NCBI GenBank assembly: GCA_024636295.1
Contig: JAGXHI010000017.1
Span: 47,383 to 111,382, forward strand
Length of the DNA: 64,000 bases
Direction: 5' to 3'
Source: Desulfuromonadales bacterium
GTDB taxonomy: Bacteria; Desulfobacterota; Desulfuromonadia; Desulfuromonadales; JAGXHI01
The position numbers and the translations under genes are program-made. The notes beneath the pieces are model-generated. The model did no database searches and had not been told where the DNA came from. It saw only the letters and a program-made list of their open reading frames with translations. Positions 29,075-38,906 of the stretch are shown here, piece by piece. Each line of letters begins with the position of its first letter. Position 1 is the stretch's first letter.

Positions 29075-29530
29075 TCACTCCCCCCGAATCGTAAGGACCG
29101 GGACGGGTGAGCGGCGGACGACCCGCTCCGCTGTGCTGCCGATAGCGATGGACTCAAGCCCCGTTCGACCGTGAGTGCCCATCACGATCAGGTCCGCTCC
29201 GACACCCAAGGCCGTATCGATGATTTCCCGGAAAGGAGGGCCGATCAGCACCTCGGATGTATAGGGGATATCGGTCCCGAATTTTTCCTGACAGAAGTCA
29301 TGGAGTTGGCGAATAGCTTGAATCTCCACCTCTCTCTCGAGAATTTCGAAGGATTCGGGCATTATCATGCTTTTTCTACTGTCCGCGAGTTCTCCGAGCA
29401 CATGAAGAATATGCAGGCCGGCACCGGTCAGTTCGACGAAATATCGGGCATAATCGCATGCCGGCACCGAGCTTTCGGAAAAATCGGTTGCATAAAGGAT
29501 TTTTTTCAGGTGGATCATTTTCCCCGGCAT
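29075..29530 (-). CDS. Universal stress protein UspA family
   Basis: A 151-residue protein. The N-terminus KKILYATDFSESSVPACDYA and the C-terminal nucleotide motif GTHGRTGLESIAIGSTAERVV (the G-2x-G-9x-G-S/T pattern) mark an ATP-binding UspA. It follows the TRAP permease gene by 20 bases with ACAGGAGTCGG before its start, so it belongs to that operon. Precedent: TeaD, a UspA protein, is encoded with and regulates the ectoine TRAP transporter TeaABC. A similar role here is inferred. Confidence 0.92.
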   Translation of the reverse strand: MPGKMIHLKKILYATDFSESSVPACDYARYFVELTGAGLHILHVLGELADSRKSMIMPESFEILEREVEIQAIRQLHDFCQEKFGTDIPYTSEVLIGPPFREIIDTALGVGADLIVMGTHGRTGLESIAIGSTAERVVRRSPVPVLTIRGE

Positions 29531-29550
29531 TTCCGACTCCTGTAAGTCCG

Positions 29551-31983
29551 CTAGGCGGCCGCCGCTGTTAATTCCATTTTATTCTTTCTTTTTTGCATGA
29601 TCCAGACGATTGCCACCAGGGCCAGTCCGACGAGGTCGGTGGGAATGGTTGGCCAGTACAGAAGGATAGTGGCGGCCGCCAGGATCAGCCACTCGAGTAC
29701 GCTGGTCCGCCGGATCCAGAAGAACATGGTCAAAGAGGAAAAGGCGACCGTGCCGAGAATGGCAGATACGAAGGAGGAGATAACTTTGGCCGGTTTAGCC
29801 ATTAATTCCCCTTCGATAAGGGCCTGACCGGGATTGGCGAGGCCGCCGGCATGAGCCCGTACATTTCGAACATTCCCTTCTTTTCTGGACCGGATCTCCC
29901 GCACTTCCCCCTCGACCATGACGGTGGCGATAAGATCGCCCTTGAAAAATTCATCCCCTTCCTTGACATGCACCTTGACCACTTCGGCGAAGGGGACATC
30001 TCCATCGATTTCCGGCATATAAACCGCTACCGGTTTGGCCTGGAAGAGGATGGACGGAGTAAAGGCGAACAGGAGCGGAGCCACGTACAGCAGCTTGGCG
30101 AATTTGAAACTGGTCCAACCCGTCTTCCAGGGGTCGGAACCGGCGATCGCGGCCCCGGCATAGGCTGCTACACAGACTGGCGGGGTAATATTGCTGTCCT
30201 GGCTGAGCCAGTAGACGATCATGTGGGCACAGAGGATGGGTACCCCCAGGTCGCCCAGAGGCGCTACTGCCAGCACGGCCACGATCAGATAGGCAGCGGT
30301 TACAGGCACTCCCATCCCCAGCACCAATGAGGCAAGGGCGATCAGGATGATGGCCAGCAACAGGTTGCCGCCTGCCAGGGAGATGATGATGTCGGAAAAT
30401 TTCAGGCCGATGCCGGTGAGGGAAATGGTGCCGACGATAATTCCGATCACTCCAAGTGTGGCGCCGATCACCAGGGTATTGCGGGCGCCGGTCTGAATCG
30501 CTTCCCAGATCTCCCGGAAACCCATGCGGGTCTCCTTGCGCATCCAGCTCACGGCGATGCAGGAGAGGGTGGCCCAGAAAGCCGAGTAGCCGGGGGACCG
30601 TCCCATGATCATCAACACGGTGATGATGACCAGGGGCAGGGAGTAGTACCAGTCCTTCTTCAACACCGCTGTCCAGTGCGGGAAATTTTCATCCTCCAGC
30701 CCCTTGATCCCCAGCTTCTTCGCCTCGAAATGGATCATGCAGAAGACGGAAAAGAAGTAGAGTAGCGCGGGGAAGACCGCGATCATCATGATATAGGTGT
30801 AGGAGGTCCCGGTCAGCTCGGCCATGAGGAAGCCTCCCGCCCCCATGATCGGCGGCAGGAACATGCCCCCGATGGAGGCGGCCGGTTCGATGGCGCCGGC
30901 CACATGCGGTTTGAAGCCGGCCCGCTTCATCAGGGGGATGGTGAAGGCGCCGGTGGAGACGGTGTTGGCGATGGCGCTTCCGGAGACCGAGCCGAACAGG
31001 GCGGAGGCGATAACCGCCACCTTGGCCGGGCCGCCGGTGGATTTCCCGGCGAGAGCCAGCGGCAGGTCGATGAAGAACTTGCCCGCCCCCGATTTGTGCA
31101 GAAAGGCGCCGAAAAAGATGAAGAGAATGACGTAGGTGGCCAGAACGCTGGCCATGATCCCGAAGACTCCGTTGGTGGTCAGGTAGAGGGCCGTAGAAAG
31201 CCTCTCCAGCCCGAACCCGCGATGTGCGAGAATATCAGGAAAATAAGGGCCGAAATACCCGTAGCAGAAGAAAAAGGCGCCGACCATGGTCATTGACCAC
31301 CCCAGAACGCGGCGGCAGACTTCCAGGGACAGAATTATGCCGGCGATGCTCACCAGTGCATCCAGTTCATTCTCCGCTCCCGCCCGGTAGTTCAATGCCT
31401 CGAACTGGCTTATCCAGTAGTAGACGGCGGCAGCCGAAGCCAGGGCGAAACCGACATCGGACAGGGTGGGTGATTGCGGCCAGCGTCTCGTGACCAGATT
31501 GTCGGCAGCGATCAGTACAAACGTCAAAACCAGGGTCCCAAGGATGATGAACCACAGGTCCCCAGACGCCAGAGCGGCGGCAGGGCCTTGGTCGCTCCAG
31601 GTGCTGCCGAATTCTCCCAAACGGGCGCGGAAGGCGGCCGCATTCTCGAATAATAAGAGAATCGCAGCGGTGCAGGAGACCATCGCCCCGAGGATGAAGG
31701 AGAGAGCCCAGCGCATGTATTTCTTTCCGGCCGGGTAGACCAGGAAGACCAGTATGTACGTGATGAAGACGTAGACGCCGCGGTGATACTCGGTCGCCAC
31801 CGCTCTCAACCCGGCGGAATAGAAATAGAAAAGGACCATTGAGGCTGCCAGGAGCCCGATGGTCCATTTCCAGAATCCGGACGGAGTGCGGAAAGATTTG
31901 GAATCCTTCTCCAGCAGCTTCTTTATTTTTTTCTGTTCCTCCGGATCGAGGTTCTGCAGGTCCTTCTCCAGTTCTTCAGACAT
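29551..31983 (-). CDS. TRAP transporter fused permease (4TM/12TM, TAXI type) with lipoyl-like domain
   Basis: An 810-residue inner membrane protein joining the small (DctQ) and large (DctM) TRAP permease subunits. The N-terminus is charged (LEKDLQNLDPEEQKKIKKLL). A block of four to six helices is followed by the large unit with signatures GGMFLPPIMGAGGFLMAE and VLGMGVPVTAAYLIVA. After the last core helices a soluble stretch of about 85 residues (EGDEFFKGDLIATVMVEGEV to GLANPGQALIEGE) reads as a biotinyl/lipoyl-type barrel without a modifiable Lys. Two more helices follow. It works with the TAXI binding protein encoded upstream; the substrate is unknown. Confidence 0.92.
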   Translation of the reverse strand: MSEELEKDLQNLDPEEQKKIKKLLEKDSKSFRTPSGFWKWTIGLLAASMVLFYFYSAGLRAVATEYHRGVYVFITYILVFLVYPAGKKYMRWALSFILGAMVSCTAAILLLFENAAAFRARLGEFGSTWSDQGPAAALASGDLWFIILGTLVLTFVLIAADNLVTRRWPQSPTLSDVGFALASAAAVYYWISQFEALNYRAGAENELDALVSIAGIILSLEVCRRVLGWSMTMVGAFFFCYGYFGPYFPDILAHRGFGLERLSTALYLTTNGVFGIMASVLATYVILFIFFGAFLHKSGAGKFFIDLPLALAGKSTGGPAKVAVIASALFGSVSGSAIANTVSTGAFTIPLMKRAGFKPHVAGAIEPAASIGGMFLPPIMGAGGFLMAELTGTSYTYIMMIAVFPALLYFFSVFCMIHFEAKKLGIKGLEDENFPHWTAVLKKDWYYSLPLVIITVLMIMGRSPGYSAFWATLSCIAVSWMRKETRMGFREIWEAIQTGARNTLVIGATLGVIGIIVGTISLTGIGLKFSDIIISLAGGNLLLAIILIALASLVLGMGVPVTAAYLIVAVLAVAPLGDLGVPILCAHMIVYWLSQDSNITPPVCVAAYAGAAIAGSDPWKTGWTSFKFAKLLYVAPLLFAFTPSILFQAKPVAVYMPEIDGDVPFAEVVKVHVKEGDEFFKGDLIATVMVEGEVREIRSRKEGNVRNVRAHAGGLANPGQALIEGELMAKPAKVISSFVSAILGTVAFSSLTMFFWIRRTSVLEWLILAAATILLYWPTIPTDLVGLALVAIVWIMQKRKNKMELTAAAA

Positions 31984-32026
31984 GGTCTTCCTTACCTAAC
32001 GAAATGAGATAACAGGATGCTGGAGA

Positions 32027-32046
32027 AGCGGGGCCGGAGCCCCGCT
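32027..32046 (-). other. Intercistronic stem-loop between binding protein and permease
   Basis: AGCGGGGC and GCCCCGCT form a perfect 8-bp stem with a 4-base loop, lacking a T-run on the minus strand. It sits in the 94-base gap after the binding-protein gene. Such hairpins often stabilise the upstream mRNA so that the binding protein outnumbers the permease; that role is inferred here. Confidence 0.5.
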
Positions 32047-32077
32047 CGAAGACAGTTTCTGCAGGTGCTGGGTTTTC

Positions 32078-33076
32078 TTACTTGGGTGCTTTCTGCTCTT
32101 CGCCAATGGACAGGCCCTTTTCCACCCAAAACTTTTCGGCGCCGGGATGCAGCGGTGTTGCTATGCCGTCGATGCCGCTCTCTATAGACATGGATCTGGC
32201 CGCTTTGCTCACCTTTTTCAGGTATGCCAGCCCCTCGGGGGAATAGATATCCTTCAGGGAGTCATAAACAATATCCGCCTTGACATGCTTCCCTGTAATC
32301 CAAAGGGCGGAATCCTGGAAAGTGTCGACCGGATAATCGACTCCACTGTAGGTGCCGGCAGGGATGGTTATTTTGGTGTAAAATGGATATTCCTTGAAGA
32401 AACCGGATTCCTGGCCTGCCTCATAGGTGTTCAGAAGACGGATTTCGTTGCTGGCTGCAGCCTGAATGACTGAGGCCTGGGGAAAGCCGGCGAAGACCCA
32501 CACGGCGTCCAGCAATCCATCGCCCATTGCTGAAACCGCTTCGGTATAACCGATGAATTGAGGGTCCATCTTTTTCCACATTCCGACCGAGGTGAAGAAG
32601 CGCTGAGCGCTCGCCGCAGCGCCCGACCCTGCACCGCCGACTCCGACCTTTTTGCCGGTCAGATCCGCAACTTTCTTAATGTCGCTGTCGGCGAGCACTA
32701 CCAGATGTCCGGGAGCGCCGTAAAGATAGCTCATACCCAGGGCGTTTTCATATTTCTTCTCATCTCGGGGGAGCTTGCCGTGGCGGCCGAGGTAGAGATC
32801 CCCTGCGTAAGTAATGCCGAAATCGGCATCACCGGAATTGATGCGCCGCATGTTTTCCACCGAGCCGGCGGAAGCCATATTGGAAACTTCGATATCCGGC
32901 AGATTTTTTGAGAGCCGGGTGGAAATGCCGTTGGAAAAATACTGGAAAGTCCCGCCCTCGGGTCCGCCGGAAAAGGCCAGACGAGTCTTTGCCGCCTGAC
33001 CTGTTCCTGGCATCAGGATCAGACTGGCTGTAACCAGTAAACTGCTGATGACGACGATTTTGGATGTCTTGAACAT
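32078..33076 (-). CDS. TAXI family TRAP transporter solute-binding protein
   Basis: A 332-residue periplasmic receptor. The signal peptide covers about residues 1-28 (basic MFKTSK, hydrophobic core, cleavage near GQAAKTR). The mature protein begins LAFSGGPEGGTFQYFSNGIS, the TAXI family opening, and has KVADLTGKKVGVGGAGSGAA. GGGAGGAG lies just before the start and a promoter at 33116-33145. The transported ligand cannot be read from sequence; glutamate and related acids are known for some relatives. Confidence 0.94.
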   Translation of the reverse strand: MFKTSKIVVISSLLVTASLILMPGTGQAAKTRLAFSGGPEGGTFQYFSNGISTRLSKNLPDIEVSNMASAGSVENMRRINSGDADFGITYAGDLYLGRHGKLPRDEKKYENALGMSYLYGAPGHLVVLADSDIKKVADLTGKKVGVGGAGSGAAASAQRFFTSVGMWKKMDPQFIGYTEAVSAMGDGLLDAVWVFAGFPQASVIQAAASNEIRLLNTYEAGQESGFFKEYPFYTKITIPAGTYSGVDYPVDTFQDSALWITGKHVKADIVYDSLKDIYSPEGLAYLKKVSKAARSMSIESGIDGIATPLHPGAEKFWVEKGLSIGEEQKAPK

Positions 33077-33115
33077 GATTTCTCCTCCCGAAAAAAGTTA
33101 AGAACACTGTTTAAA

Positions 33116-33145
33116 ATAATACCAAAGAATTGCAAAATGGCACAA
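33116..33145 (-). promoter_or_regulatory. Sigma70-type promoter of the TAXI-TRAP operon
   Basis: Minus-strand TTGTGC (33140-33145) and TATTAT (33116-33121) lie 18 bases apart, 40 bases upstream of the binding-protein start. The 313-base gap to ispE holds this promoter, the ispE candidate promoter, and otherwise AT-rich sequence with nothing I recognise. Confidence 0.5.
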
Positions 33146-33314
33146 TGATTTTCAGCCACTTTTCCGCTTGCCTGCTCAGCGGTTTGATATAACAGTTTTT
33201 TGAATGATCGATGCGCCGGGAAACGGGTATTCCCTTGGTATTTTCCCTGACCAGGGCAATTTTCTTCAAGTGGTGAATCGGAGAGTATTCTTTGACGCTT
33301 CAAAAATTGGTCTC

Positions 33315-33343
33315 TTGACTTTCGGATTCACATTATCAATGAT
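33315..33343 (+). promoter_or_regulatory. Candidate promoter of ispE and downstream genes
   Basis: TTGACT (33315-33320), 17 bases, AATGAT (33338-33343), 47 bases before the ispE start. The -35 box is good and the -10 box mediocre. Confidence 0.4.
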
Positions 33344-33389
33344 GTCGACTTTTGCATTGTTCAGTTTTGGATGAGGAGTCAGACGAATC

Positions 33390-34247
33390 ATGCACCGGTA
33401 TTTTTCAGCTCCGGCCAAGATCAATCTTTGTCTCCATGTGCTGGGAAGACGGTCAGACGGATATCACGAACTGGCCATGATCATGCAGCGTGTTTCGCTG
33501 TACGACAAGGTGCGGATCGAACTCGCCGGTCCCGAGGTGGGAATCCAGGTGGAATGCCCCGGCCTCGAACTGCCCCCCGGCGGCGAAAATATCGCTTCCC
33601 GAGCCGCGCGAAAGATGCTGTTTCTTGCCGATCGGTCATTCGGAATCCGAATCCGCATTGAAAAGAATATTCCTGTAGCCGCCGGACTCGGTGGTGGCTC
33701 TTCGGATGCCGCAGCGGTTGTCATGGGCCTCAATGAGATGCTCGATCTGAATCTGGGCCAGAGACAATTAATCGAGGTGGGCTCGACCCTCGGCGCCGAT
33801 GTTCCTTTTTTCATTTTTCAACATGCCGCATGGGCAACGGGAATCGGAGACCGGTTGAAGAAAATGGAAAATCTCCCACCGGTATGGTACCTTCTGGTGA
33901 ATCCTGGGATCGCCGTTTCAACGGCATGGGTCTACGGAAATTTGGGGTTGACATCCCCCGTGGATGGCATTAAAATGCCGAGGTTTTCCGGGGCGCGAGG
34001 CGAACTTGCAGGAATTCTCCATAATGATCTGGAACGCATCACTCTTCAGCGATTTCCTCTTCTGGAGAAGATCAAGCGAAGCCTCATTACCATGGGCGCT
34101 CTCGGGGCGCTCATGTCAGGAAGTGGTCCCACCATTTTCGGTCTTTTCGAGACTCGGGAACAGGCTCGCCTCGCCCAGAGGGAATTCGTCAGTGAGCCGG
34201 AATGGAAAACTTTCATTGTCCATCCGGTTTATAAAAAAGAACGGTAA
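33390..34247 (+). CDS. ispE: 4-diphosphocytidyl-2-C-methyl-D-erythritol kinase
   Basis: A 285-residue GHMP kinase that phosphorylates CDP-ME in the MEP pathway for isoprenoid precursors. The N-terminal APAKINLCLHVLGRRSDGYH and the ATP-binding PVAAGLGGGSSDAAAV are diagnostic, and the C-terminal MSGSGPTIFGLF completes the fold. It heads the conserved ispE, tRNA-Gln, prs, rplY, pth cluster. Confidence 0.96.
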   Translation: MHRYFSAPAKINLCLHVLGRRSDGYHELAMIMQRVSLYDKVRIELAGPEVGIQVECPGLELPPGGENIASRAARKMLFLADRSFGIRIRIEKNIPVAAGLGGGSSDAAAVVMGLNEMLDLNLGQRQLIEVGSTLGADVPFFIFQHAAWATGIGDRLKKMENLPPVWYLLVNPGIAVSTAWVYGNLGLTSPVDGIKMPRFSGARGELAGILHNDLERITLQRFPLLEKIKRSLITMGALGALMSGSGPTIFGLFETREQARLAQREFVSEPEWKTFIVHPVYKKER

Positions 34248-34265
34248 ACGAAAATCTGTTTTCCT

Positions 34266-34340
34266 TGGGGCGTCGCCAAGCGGTAAGGCACCGGATTTTG
34301 ATTCCGGCATACCCAGGTTCGAATCCTGGCGCCCCAGCCA
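34266..34340 (+). tRNA. tRNA-Gln (anticodon TTG)
   Basis: A 75-base cloverleaf with encoded CCA. The acceptor stem TGGGGCG (34266-34272) pairs with CGCCCCA (34330-34336). The anticodon stem CCGGA/TCCGG encloses the loop TTTTGAT with anticodon TTG (34298-34300). The T loop is GTTCGAATC. It lies between ispE and prs, a position conserved in Geobacter relatives. Confidence 0.97.
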
Positions 34341-34488
34341 CCGCCGAAAGCCTCCGGAACCAGCCCTGAAAAGGGAGCAGTCCGGAGTTTCCATATAAAG
34401 CAAATACCACTGTATTAACGCTAAATGCTGGTTCCAGGTCATGGCTCGCGTGGCCAGCGGTTTTGCAAGGACTCAGGAAGGGCGCGCA

Positions 34489-35427
34489 GTGAACAAATTC
34501 AAGCTATTTACCGGCAATTCCAATCTGCCGCTGGCCAGGGAAATCTGCCATCAACTTTCCGTTCCCATGGGCAATGCGAAGGTTCGCACCTTCTCCGACG
34601 GCGAGATCATGGTGGAAATCGCCGAAAATGTTCGCGGGCGGGACGTCTACCTGGTTCAGTCCACATGTGCTCCCTGCAATAACAATCTAATGGAGCTGCT
34701 GGTGATGACCGATGCTCTGAAAAGGGCCTCGGCCGCGCGCATCACCGCAGTCATCCCCTATTTCGGATATGCTCGTCAGGACCGGAAAGTCGCCCCCCGG
34801 ACACCAATCACCGGCAAGCTTGTCGCGGATCTGATCTCAATCGCGGGAATGACCCGGGTCCTGACGCTTGACCTGCATGCCGGACAGATCCAGGGGTTCT
34901 TCGACATCCCCGTGGACAACCTCTATGCCGCGCCAGCCATTCTGGATGATATACGGAGCCGCTTTCCCGGGCGCACTGTGGTTGTTTCCCCTGATGCGGG
35001 CGGTACGGAGCGCGCCCGGGCATTCGCGAAACGTCTGAATGCCGGTCTGGCCATTATCGACAAGCGGCGCAGCGGCCCAAATGTCTCCGAGGTCATGCAC
35101 GTGATCGGAGACGTAGAGGGGGAAACCTGCATCATTGTCGATGATATGATCGATACGGCCGGAACCCTCTGCCAGGCCGCCGGAGCCCTGAAGGAGAAGG
35201 GCGCCAGGGAGGTATACGCCTGCGCGACGCATGCCGTTCTCTCAGGGCCTGCCCTGGACAGAATCAACAAAAGTTGCCTGAAAGAGGTGGTGGTGACCAA
35301 TTCCATCCCTTTGGACGAAAAAGCCGAGCATTGTCCTAAACTGCGGGTTCTTTCCGTAGCGGAGCTGTTGGCCGAAGCTATTCGCCGCATTCATGGGGAT
35401 GAATCGGTCAGTTCCCTGTTTATCTGA
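34489..35427 (+). CDS. prs: Ribose-phosphate pyrophosphokinase
   Basis: A 312-residue enzyme making PRPP from ribose 5-phosphate and ATP for nucleotide, His and Trp synthesis. Motifs: [35 protein letters not shown], the metal and ribose-phosphate signature [19 protein letters not shown], and the PRPP loop [17 protein letters not shown] 34489 with AGGAAGG seven bases upstream gives the normal N-terminus; an ATG at 34441 would add 16 unconserved residues. Confidence 0.96.
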   Translation: MNKFKLFTGNSNLPLAREICHQLSVPMGNAKVRTFSDGEIMVEIAENVRGRDVYLVQSTCAPCNNNLMELLVMTDALKRASAARITAVIPYFGYARQDRKVAPRTPITGKLVADLISIAGMTRVLTLDLHAGQIQGFFDIPVDNLYAAPAILDDIRSRFPGRTVVVSPDAGGTERARAFAKRLNAGLAIIDKRRSGPNVSEVMHVIGDVEGETCIIVDDMIDTAGTLCQAAGALKEKGAREVYACATHAVLSGPALDRINKSCLKEVVVTNSIPLDEKAEHCPKLRVLSVAELLAEAIRRIHGDESVSSLFI

Positions 35428-35470
35428 TGGGAAATCGTTAAAGCACGCAATCATCTTGATGGAGGAATAA

Positions 35471-36088
35471 ATGGCACAAGCAGATTTGAACGTCACCACG
35501 CGCGAACGCCTCGGAAAAGGGGGCGCCCGCACACTCAGGCGTCAGGGGCTGGTTCCTGCTGTGGTTTACGGCAAGGGGATGGAGCCCTTCCCGCTGGTGG
35601 TGAATCCAAAAGAACTGGCGAATGCGATCGAGTCCGAAGCCGGATGGAACATCCTGATCACCCTCAAAGGCGATGAAAAGATCGATGGCAAGGTAGTGAT
35701 CCTCAAGGATATGCAGGTCAATCCTATCCGTCAGGACATTTTGCATGCGGATTTCCAGTCCATCGACATGGCTGACGAGATCAGCGTCATGGTTCCCCTC
35801 CATCCCGTGGGCAAGTCGATCGGTGAGAAGGCTGGCGGCAACCTGCAGGTGATTCGACACGAGCTGGAGGTAACCTGCCTTCCCGATGTCATTCCCTCCG
35901 CGATCGAGTTCGACGTCTCTGAATTGAATATCGGTGATGTCGTCCATGTTGAGGATCTGGTTCTTCCCCCCGGAGTGGAAATACCCCACGATGTCAATTT
36001 CACCGTGATCACCCTGGCCGGGCGCATGGAGGAGGAAGAAGAGGGCGAAGAGGCTGATGAGGTCGGGGAAGAGATCTCCGAGATCTGA
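35471..36088 (+). CDS. rplY: 50S ribosomal protein L25/general stress protein Ctc
   Basis: A 205-residue long-form L25 that binds 5S rRNA. The L25 domain starts with LNVTTRERLGKGGARTLRRQGLVPAVVYG; a second beta domain (TL5/CTC type) follows with HVEDLVLPPGVEI. The tail is very acidic (MEEEEEGEEADEVGEEISEI). GGAGGAAT precedes the ATG. It lies between prs and pth as in most related genomes. Confidence 0.95.
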   Translation: MAQADLNVTTRERLGKGGARTLRRQGLVPAVVYGKGMEPFPLVVNPKELANAIESEAGWNILITLKGDEKIDGKVVILKDMQVNPIRQDILHADFQSIDMADEISVMVPLHPVGKSIGEKAGGNLQVIRHELEVTCLPDVIPSAIEFDVSELNIGDVVHVEDLVLPPGVEIPHDVNFTVITLAGRMEEEEEGEEADEVGEEISEI

Positions 36089-36101
36089 CGGGCGGTCTGT
36101 T

Positions 36102-36677
36102 TTGAAGCTGATCGCCGGTCTCGGCAATCCGGGACCAAGATATGCGGCCACGCGCCACAACATCGGTTTCATGACGGCTCAGGCTCTGGCGCAGAAATCC
36201 CACATTTCGCTGAAACGGAGCGGCTACCAGGGCATCTATGGAGTGGGAAACATCGATGGTCAGGAAGCCACGATACTTCTGCCCCAGACCTTTATGAATA
36301 AAAGCGGAGTCAGTATAGCTTCCGCCTGCAAGTCCCTCGGAGTTCCTCCGGGGGATTTGATTGTCATTCATGATGACATCGATCTGCCGTTCGGCACGCT
36401 GCGGGTCAAAAGCGGGGGGGGACACGGTGGCCATAATGGAATCCGCAGCATCCGGGAGGTTCTCGGCAGCGGTGACTTTATCCGGGTCAGAGTCGGTGTC
36501 GGGCGTCCGGAAGCCTGCGGCGATGTGGTCGGGCATGTTCTCAGGGCCTTCTCCGCAGAAGAGCGCAGCAGGCTGGAGAGCGTGGTGGACAACTCGGCAA
36601 AGGCGGTTGAGCTCATCCTTCTTCAGGGAGCGCAGACGGCAATGAACGCGTTTAATAACCGTGATATTTCAACGTAA
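36102..36677 (+). CDS. pth: Peptidyl-tRNA hydrolase
   Basis: A 191-residue enzyme releasing tRNA from prematurely dropped peptidyl-t[25 protein letters not shown] with the catalytic His, PQTFMNKSG and [11 protein letters not shown] are diagnostic. TTG 36102 gives the family N-terminus, 13 bases after the rplY stop; no strong ribosome site is visible, so it may depend on coupling to rplY. Confidence 0.95.
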   Translation: MKLIAGLGNPGPRYAATRHNIGFMTAQALAQKSHISLKRSGYQGIYGVGNIDGQEATILLPQTFMNKSGVSIASACKSLGVPPGDLIVIHDDIDLPFGTLRVKSGGGHGGHNGIRSIREVLGSGDFIRVRVGVGRPEACGDVVGHVLRAFSAEERSRLESVVDNSAKAVELILLQGAQTAMNAFNNRDIST

Positions 36678-36700
36678 AAAAAAGAGAGGGAAGAAGTCAA

Positions 36701-38773
36701 ATGGAACTGCAGATGTATGCTCCTATTCTGGGTGTGATCGGGTTTATTATCGCTATTGTGATGTCCGGCCTGGTCAAAGTCCAACCTGTTGGCAATGATA
36801 AAATGAGGGAAATTTCCGAGGATATCCACGCCGGAGCCATGACTTTTCTCGGCCGTGAATACCGTGTCCTTGCCATCTTTATCGCTGTGGTCTTCGTGCT
36901 TATCGTCTTCGGCATGAACATTCAGACGGCCCTGGCTTTTCTTGGCGGCGCCATCTCCTCCATGACCTGCGGCTTCGTCGGCATGAAGGCCGCTACGCGA
37001 GCTAATGTGCGCACCACCGAGGCCGCGCGTCAATTCGGACAGGCCAAAGCTCTGGAGGTCTCTTTCAACGGCGGTGCGGTCATGGGCCTTGCCGTGGCTT
37101 CGCTGGGGCTCGTGGGAGTCGGGATCGCCTATATCGCTTTCGGCGGCAATCCGGAGACGGCCAAGTATATCAACGGTTTTGCCATGGGGGCTTCCTCCAT
37201 CGCACTCTTCGCCCGCGTCGGTGGAGGCATCTACACCAAGGCCGCCGATGTCGGAGCCGATCTGGTCGGGAAGGTCGAAGCCGGAATTCCCGAGGACGAC
37301 CCGCGCAATCCAGGCGTTATCGCCGACAACGTCGGCGACTGTGTCGGCGACACTGCCGGAATGGGAGCGGATATCTTCGAGTCCTACGTCGGCTCGATTA
37401 TCGCGACCATTGCTATTGCAACCGCTGCTGGAGCTGGTTTGATTGCTCAACTGGGTGGAGTTGATGTGCAGGCAGTAAGTAGCGTCGTGGATGGAAAAAC
37501 CGTCCTGAATGACGCGGGGAAGACCATCCAGGCCGGCGCCATGCTCCTGCCCCTGGTTCTGGCCATGGTCGGCCTGGTTTTTTCCCTGATCGGCATCGCC
37601 TCGATGAAGCTCCTCAAGTCGATGGATCCGGCAAAGGCATTGCATGCCACGACTTTTGTCGCTGCCGGCGGTTTCCTTATCGCCGCCTTCTTTGTGATCC
37701 AGGTCTTCCATATCTCCAGTGGCGTCTTCTGGGCTATCCTGGCCGGAACGCTGGCGGGGGTCGCCATCGGACAGGTGACGGAATATTATACGGCCCGCGG
37801 TCCAGTGGCCCGCATTGCCGAGGCCAGCAAAACGGGGCCAGCCACCAATATCATCCATGGTCTGGCTGTCGGACTTGAGTCCTGCGCCCTTCCTATCCTG
37901 ATCATCTGTCTTGGCATCTTTGTGGCCAATTACACCGCCGGGCTCTACGGAATCGGGATCGCCGCCGTCGGCATGCTCGCTACCGTCGGCGTCACCATGA
38001 CAGTCGACGCTTACGGACCTATCGCCGACAATGCCGGCGGCATCTCCGAAATGGCCGGTCTGGGCGCAGACGTTCGAAAGATCACCGATGGACTCGACGC
38101 CATCGGAAACACCACCGCAGCCATCGGCAAAGGCTTTGCCATCGGCTCCGCGGCGCTGACCGCCCTGGCTCTTTTCTCGGCTTATGCGACCACGGTCGGG
38201 CTTGAGACGATCAATCTGATCGACCCCATGGTAGTCATCGGACTGCTTGTCGGCGGGGCGTTGCCCTTCTTCATCGGCGCCCTGACCATGACCAGCGTCG
38301 GCCGCGCCGCCGGAAAAATGGTTGATGAAATCCGCCGTCAGTTCCGTGAGATTCCCGGCCTGCTCGAAGGCAAACCAGGGGTCAAGCCTGAGCCCGAGAA
38401 ATGCGTCGACATCTCGGCCAAAGCCGCCCTGCGGGAAATGATCCTTCCCGGCATGATAGCTGTCGTTGCACCGGTTCTGGTCGGCTTCATTCTCGGCAAG
38501 GAAGCTCTTGGCGGAATGTTGGCCGGCGCCACTCTGGCCGGGGTTCTTCTGGCGCTGATGATGTCCAACGGCGGTGGCGCCTGGGATAACGCGAAGAAGT
38601 ATATTGAAAGCGGCCAGCTCAAAGGTGAGAAGAAGGGTGGCGAGGCCCACAAGGCAGCCGTTGTCGGGGACACCGTCGGCGACCCCTTTAAGGACACCTC
38701 CGGCCCGTCCATGAATATTCTCATCAAGCTGATGAGTGTTGTTTCCCTGGTGATTGCTCCGCTGCTGATCTAG
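36701..38773 (+). CDS. hppA: Membrane-bound ion-pumping pyrophosphatase
   Basis: A 690-residue integral membrane enzyme with about 16 hydrophobic segments, coupling PPi hydrolysis to H+ or Na+ export. The catalytic site is [20 protein letters not shown] and [33 protein letters not shown] carries Ala at the position that distinguishes K+-dependent enzymes from K+-independent ones, which have Lys. Whether it moves H+ or Na+ cannot be told by eye. It sits between pth and ychF, interrupting a translation gene cluster. Confidence 0.95.
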   Translation: MELQMYAPILGVIGFIIAIVMSGLVKVQPVGNDKMREISEDIHAGAMTFLGREYRVLAIFIAVVFVLIVFGMNIQTALAFLGGAISSMTCGFVGMKAATRANVRTTEAARQFGQAKALEVSFNGGAVMGLAVASLGLVGVGIAYIAFGGNPETAKYINGFAMGASSIALFARVGGGIYTKAADVGADLVGKVEAGIPEDDPRNPGVIADNVGDCVGDTAGMGADIFESYVGSIIATIAIATAAGAGLIAQLGGVDVQAVSSVVDGKTVLNDAGKTIQAGAMLLPLVLAMVGLVFSLIGIASMKLLKSMDPAKALHATTFVAAGGFLIAAFFVIQVFHISSGVFWAILAGTLAGVAIGQVTEYYTARGPVARIAEASKTGPATNIIHGLAVGLESCALPILIICLGIFVANYTAGLYGIGIAAVGMLATVGVTMTVDAYGPIADNAGGISEMAGLGADVRKITDGLDAIGNTTAAIGKGFAIGSAALTALALFSAYATTVGLETINLIDPMVVIGLLVGGALPFFIGALTMTSVGRAAGKMVDEIRRQFREIPGLLEGKPGVKPEPEKCVDISAKAALREMILPGMIAVVAPVLVGFILGKEALGGMLAGATLAGVLLALMMSNGGGAWDNAKKYIESGQLKGEKKGGEAHKAAVVGDTVGDPFKDTSGPSMNILIKLMSVVSLVIAPLLI

Positions 38774-38798
38774 TCACCGGAGTTTATCCTTGACCTGC

Positions 38799-38834
38799 AT
38801 AGCCGGGGCTCAGGCCCCGGCTATCTCATTTTCG
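38799..38834 (+). terminator. Probable terminator after hppA
   Basis: ATAGCCGGGGC (38799-38809) and GCCCCGGCTAT (38814-38824) form a perfect 11-bp stem with loop TCAG, followed by CTCATTTTC. The T-run is short but the stem is very strong. Confidence 0.65.
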
Positions 38835-38906
38835 GCCGAATACAGATTTCCGCTCAGAGCCGTCCTTCGTCAGGACATCAGCATCTTTTGAAAGACGAGT
38901 AAATAC

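Noticed and set aside
36623..38650. Minus-strand frame of 675 codons opposite hppA
   Set aside because: A striking length, but it mirrors the Gly/Ala-rich pyrophosphatase gene and reads as Asp/Gly/His-rich low-complexity sequence with no domain.
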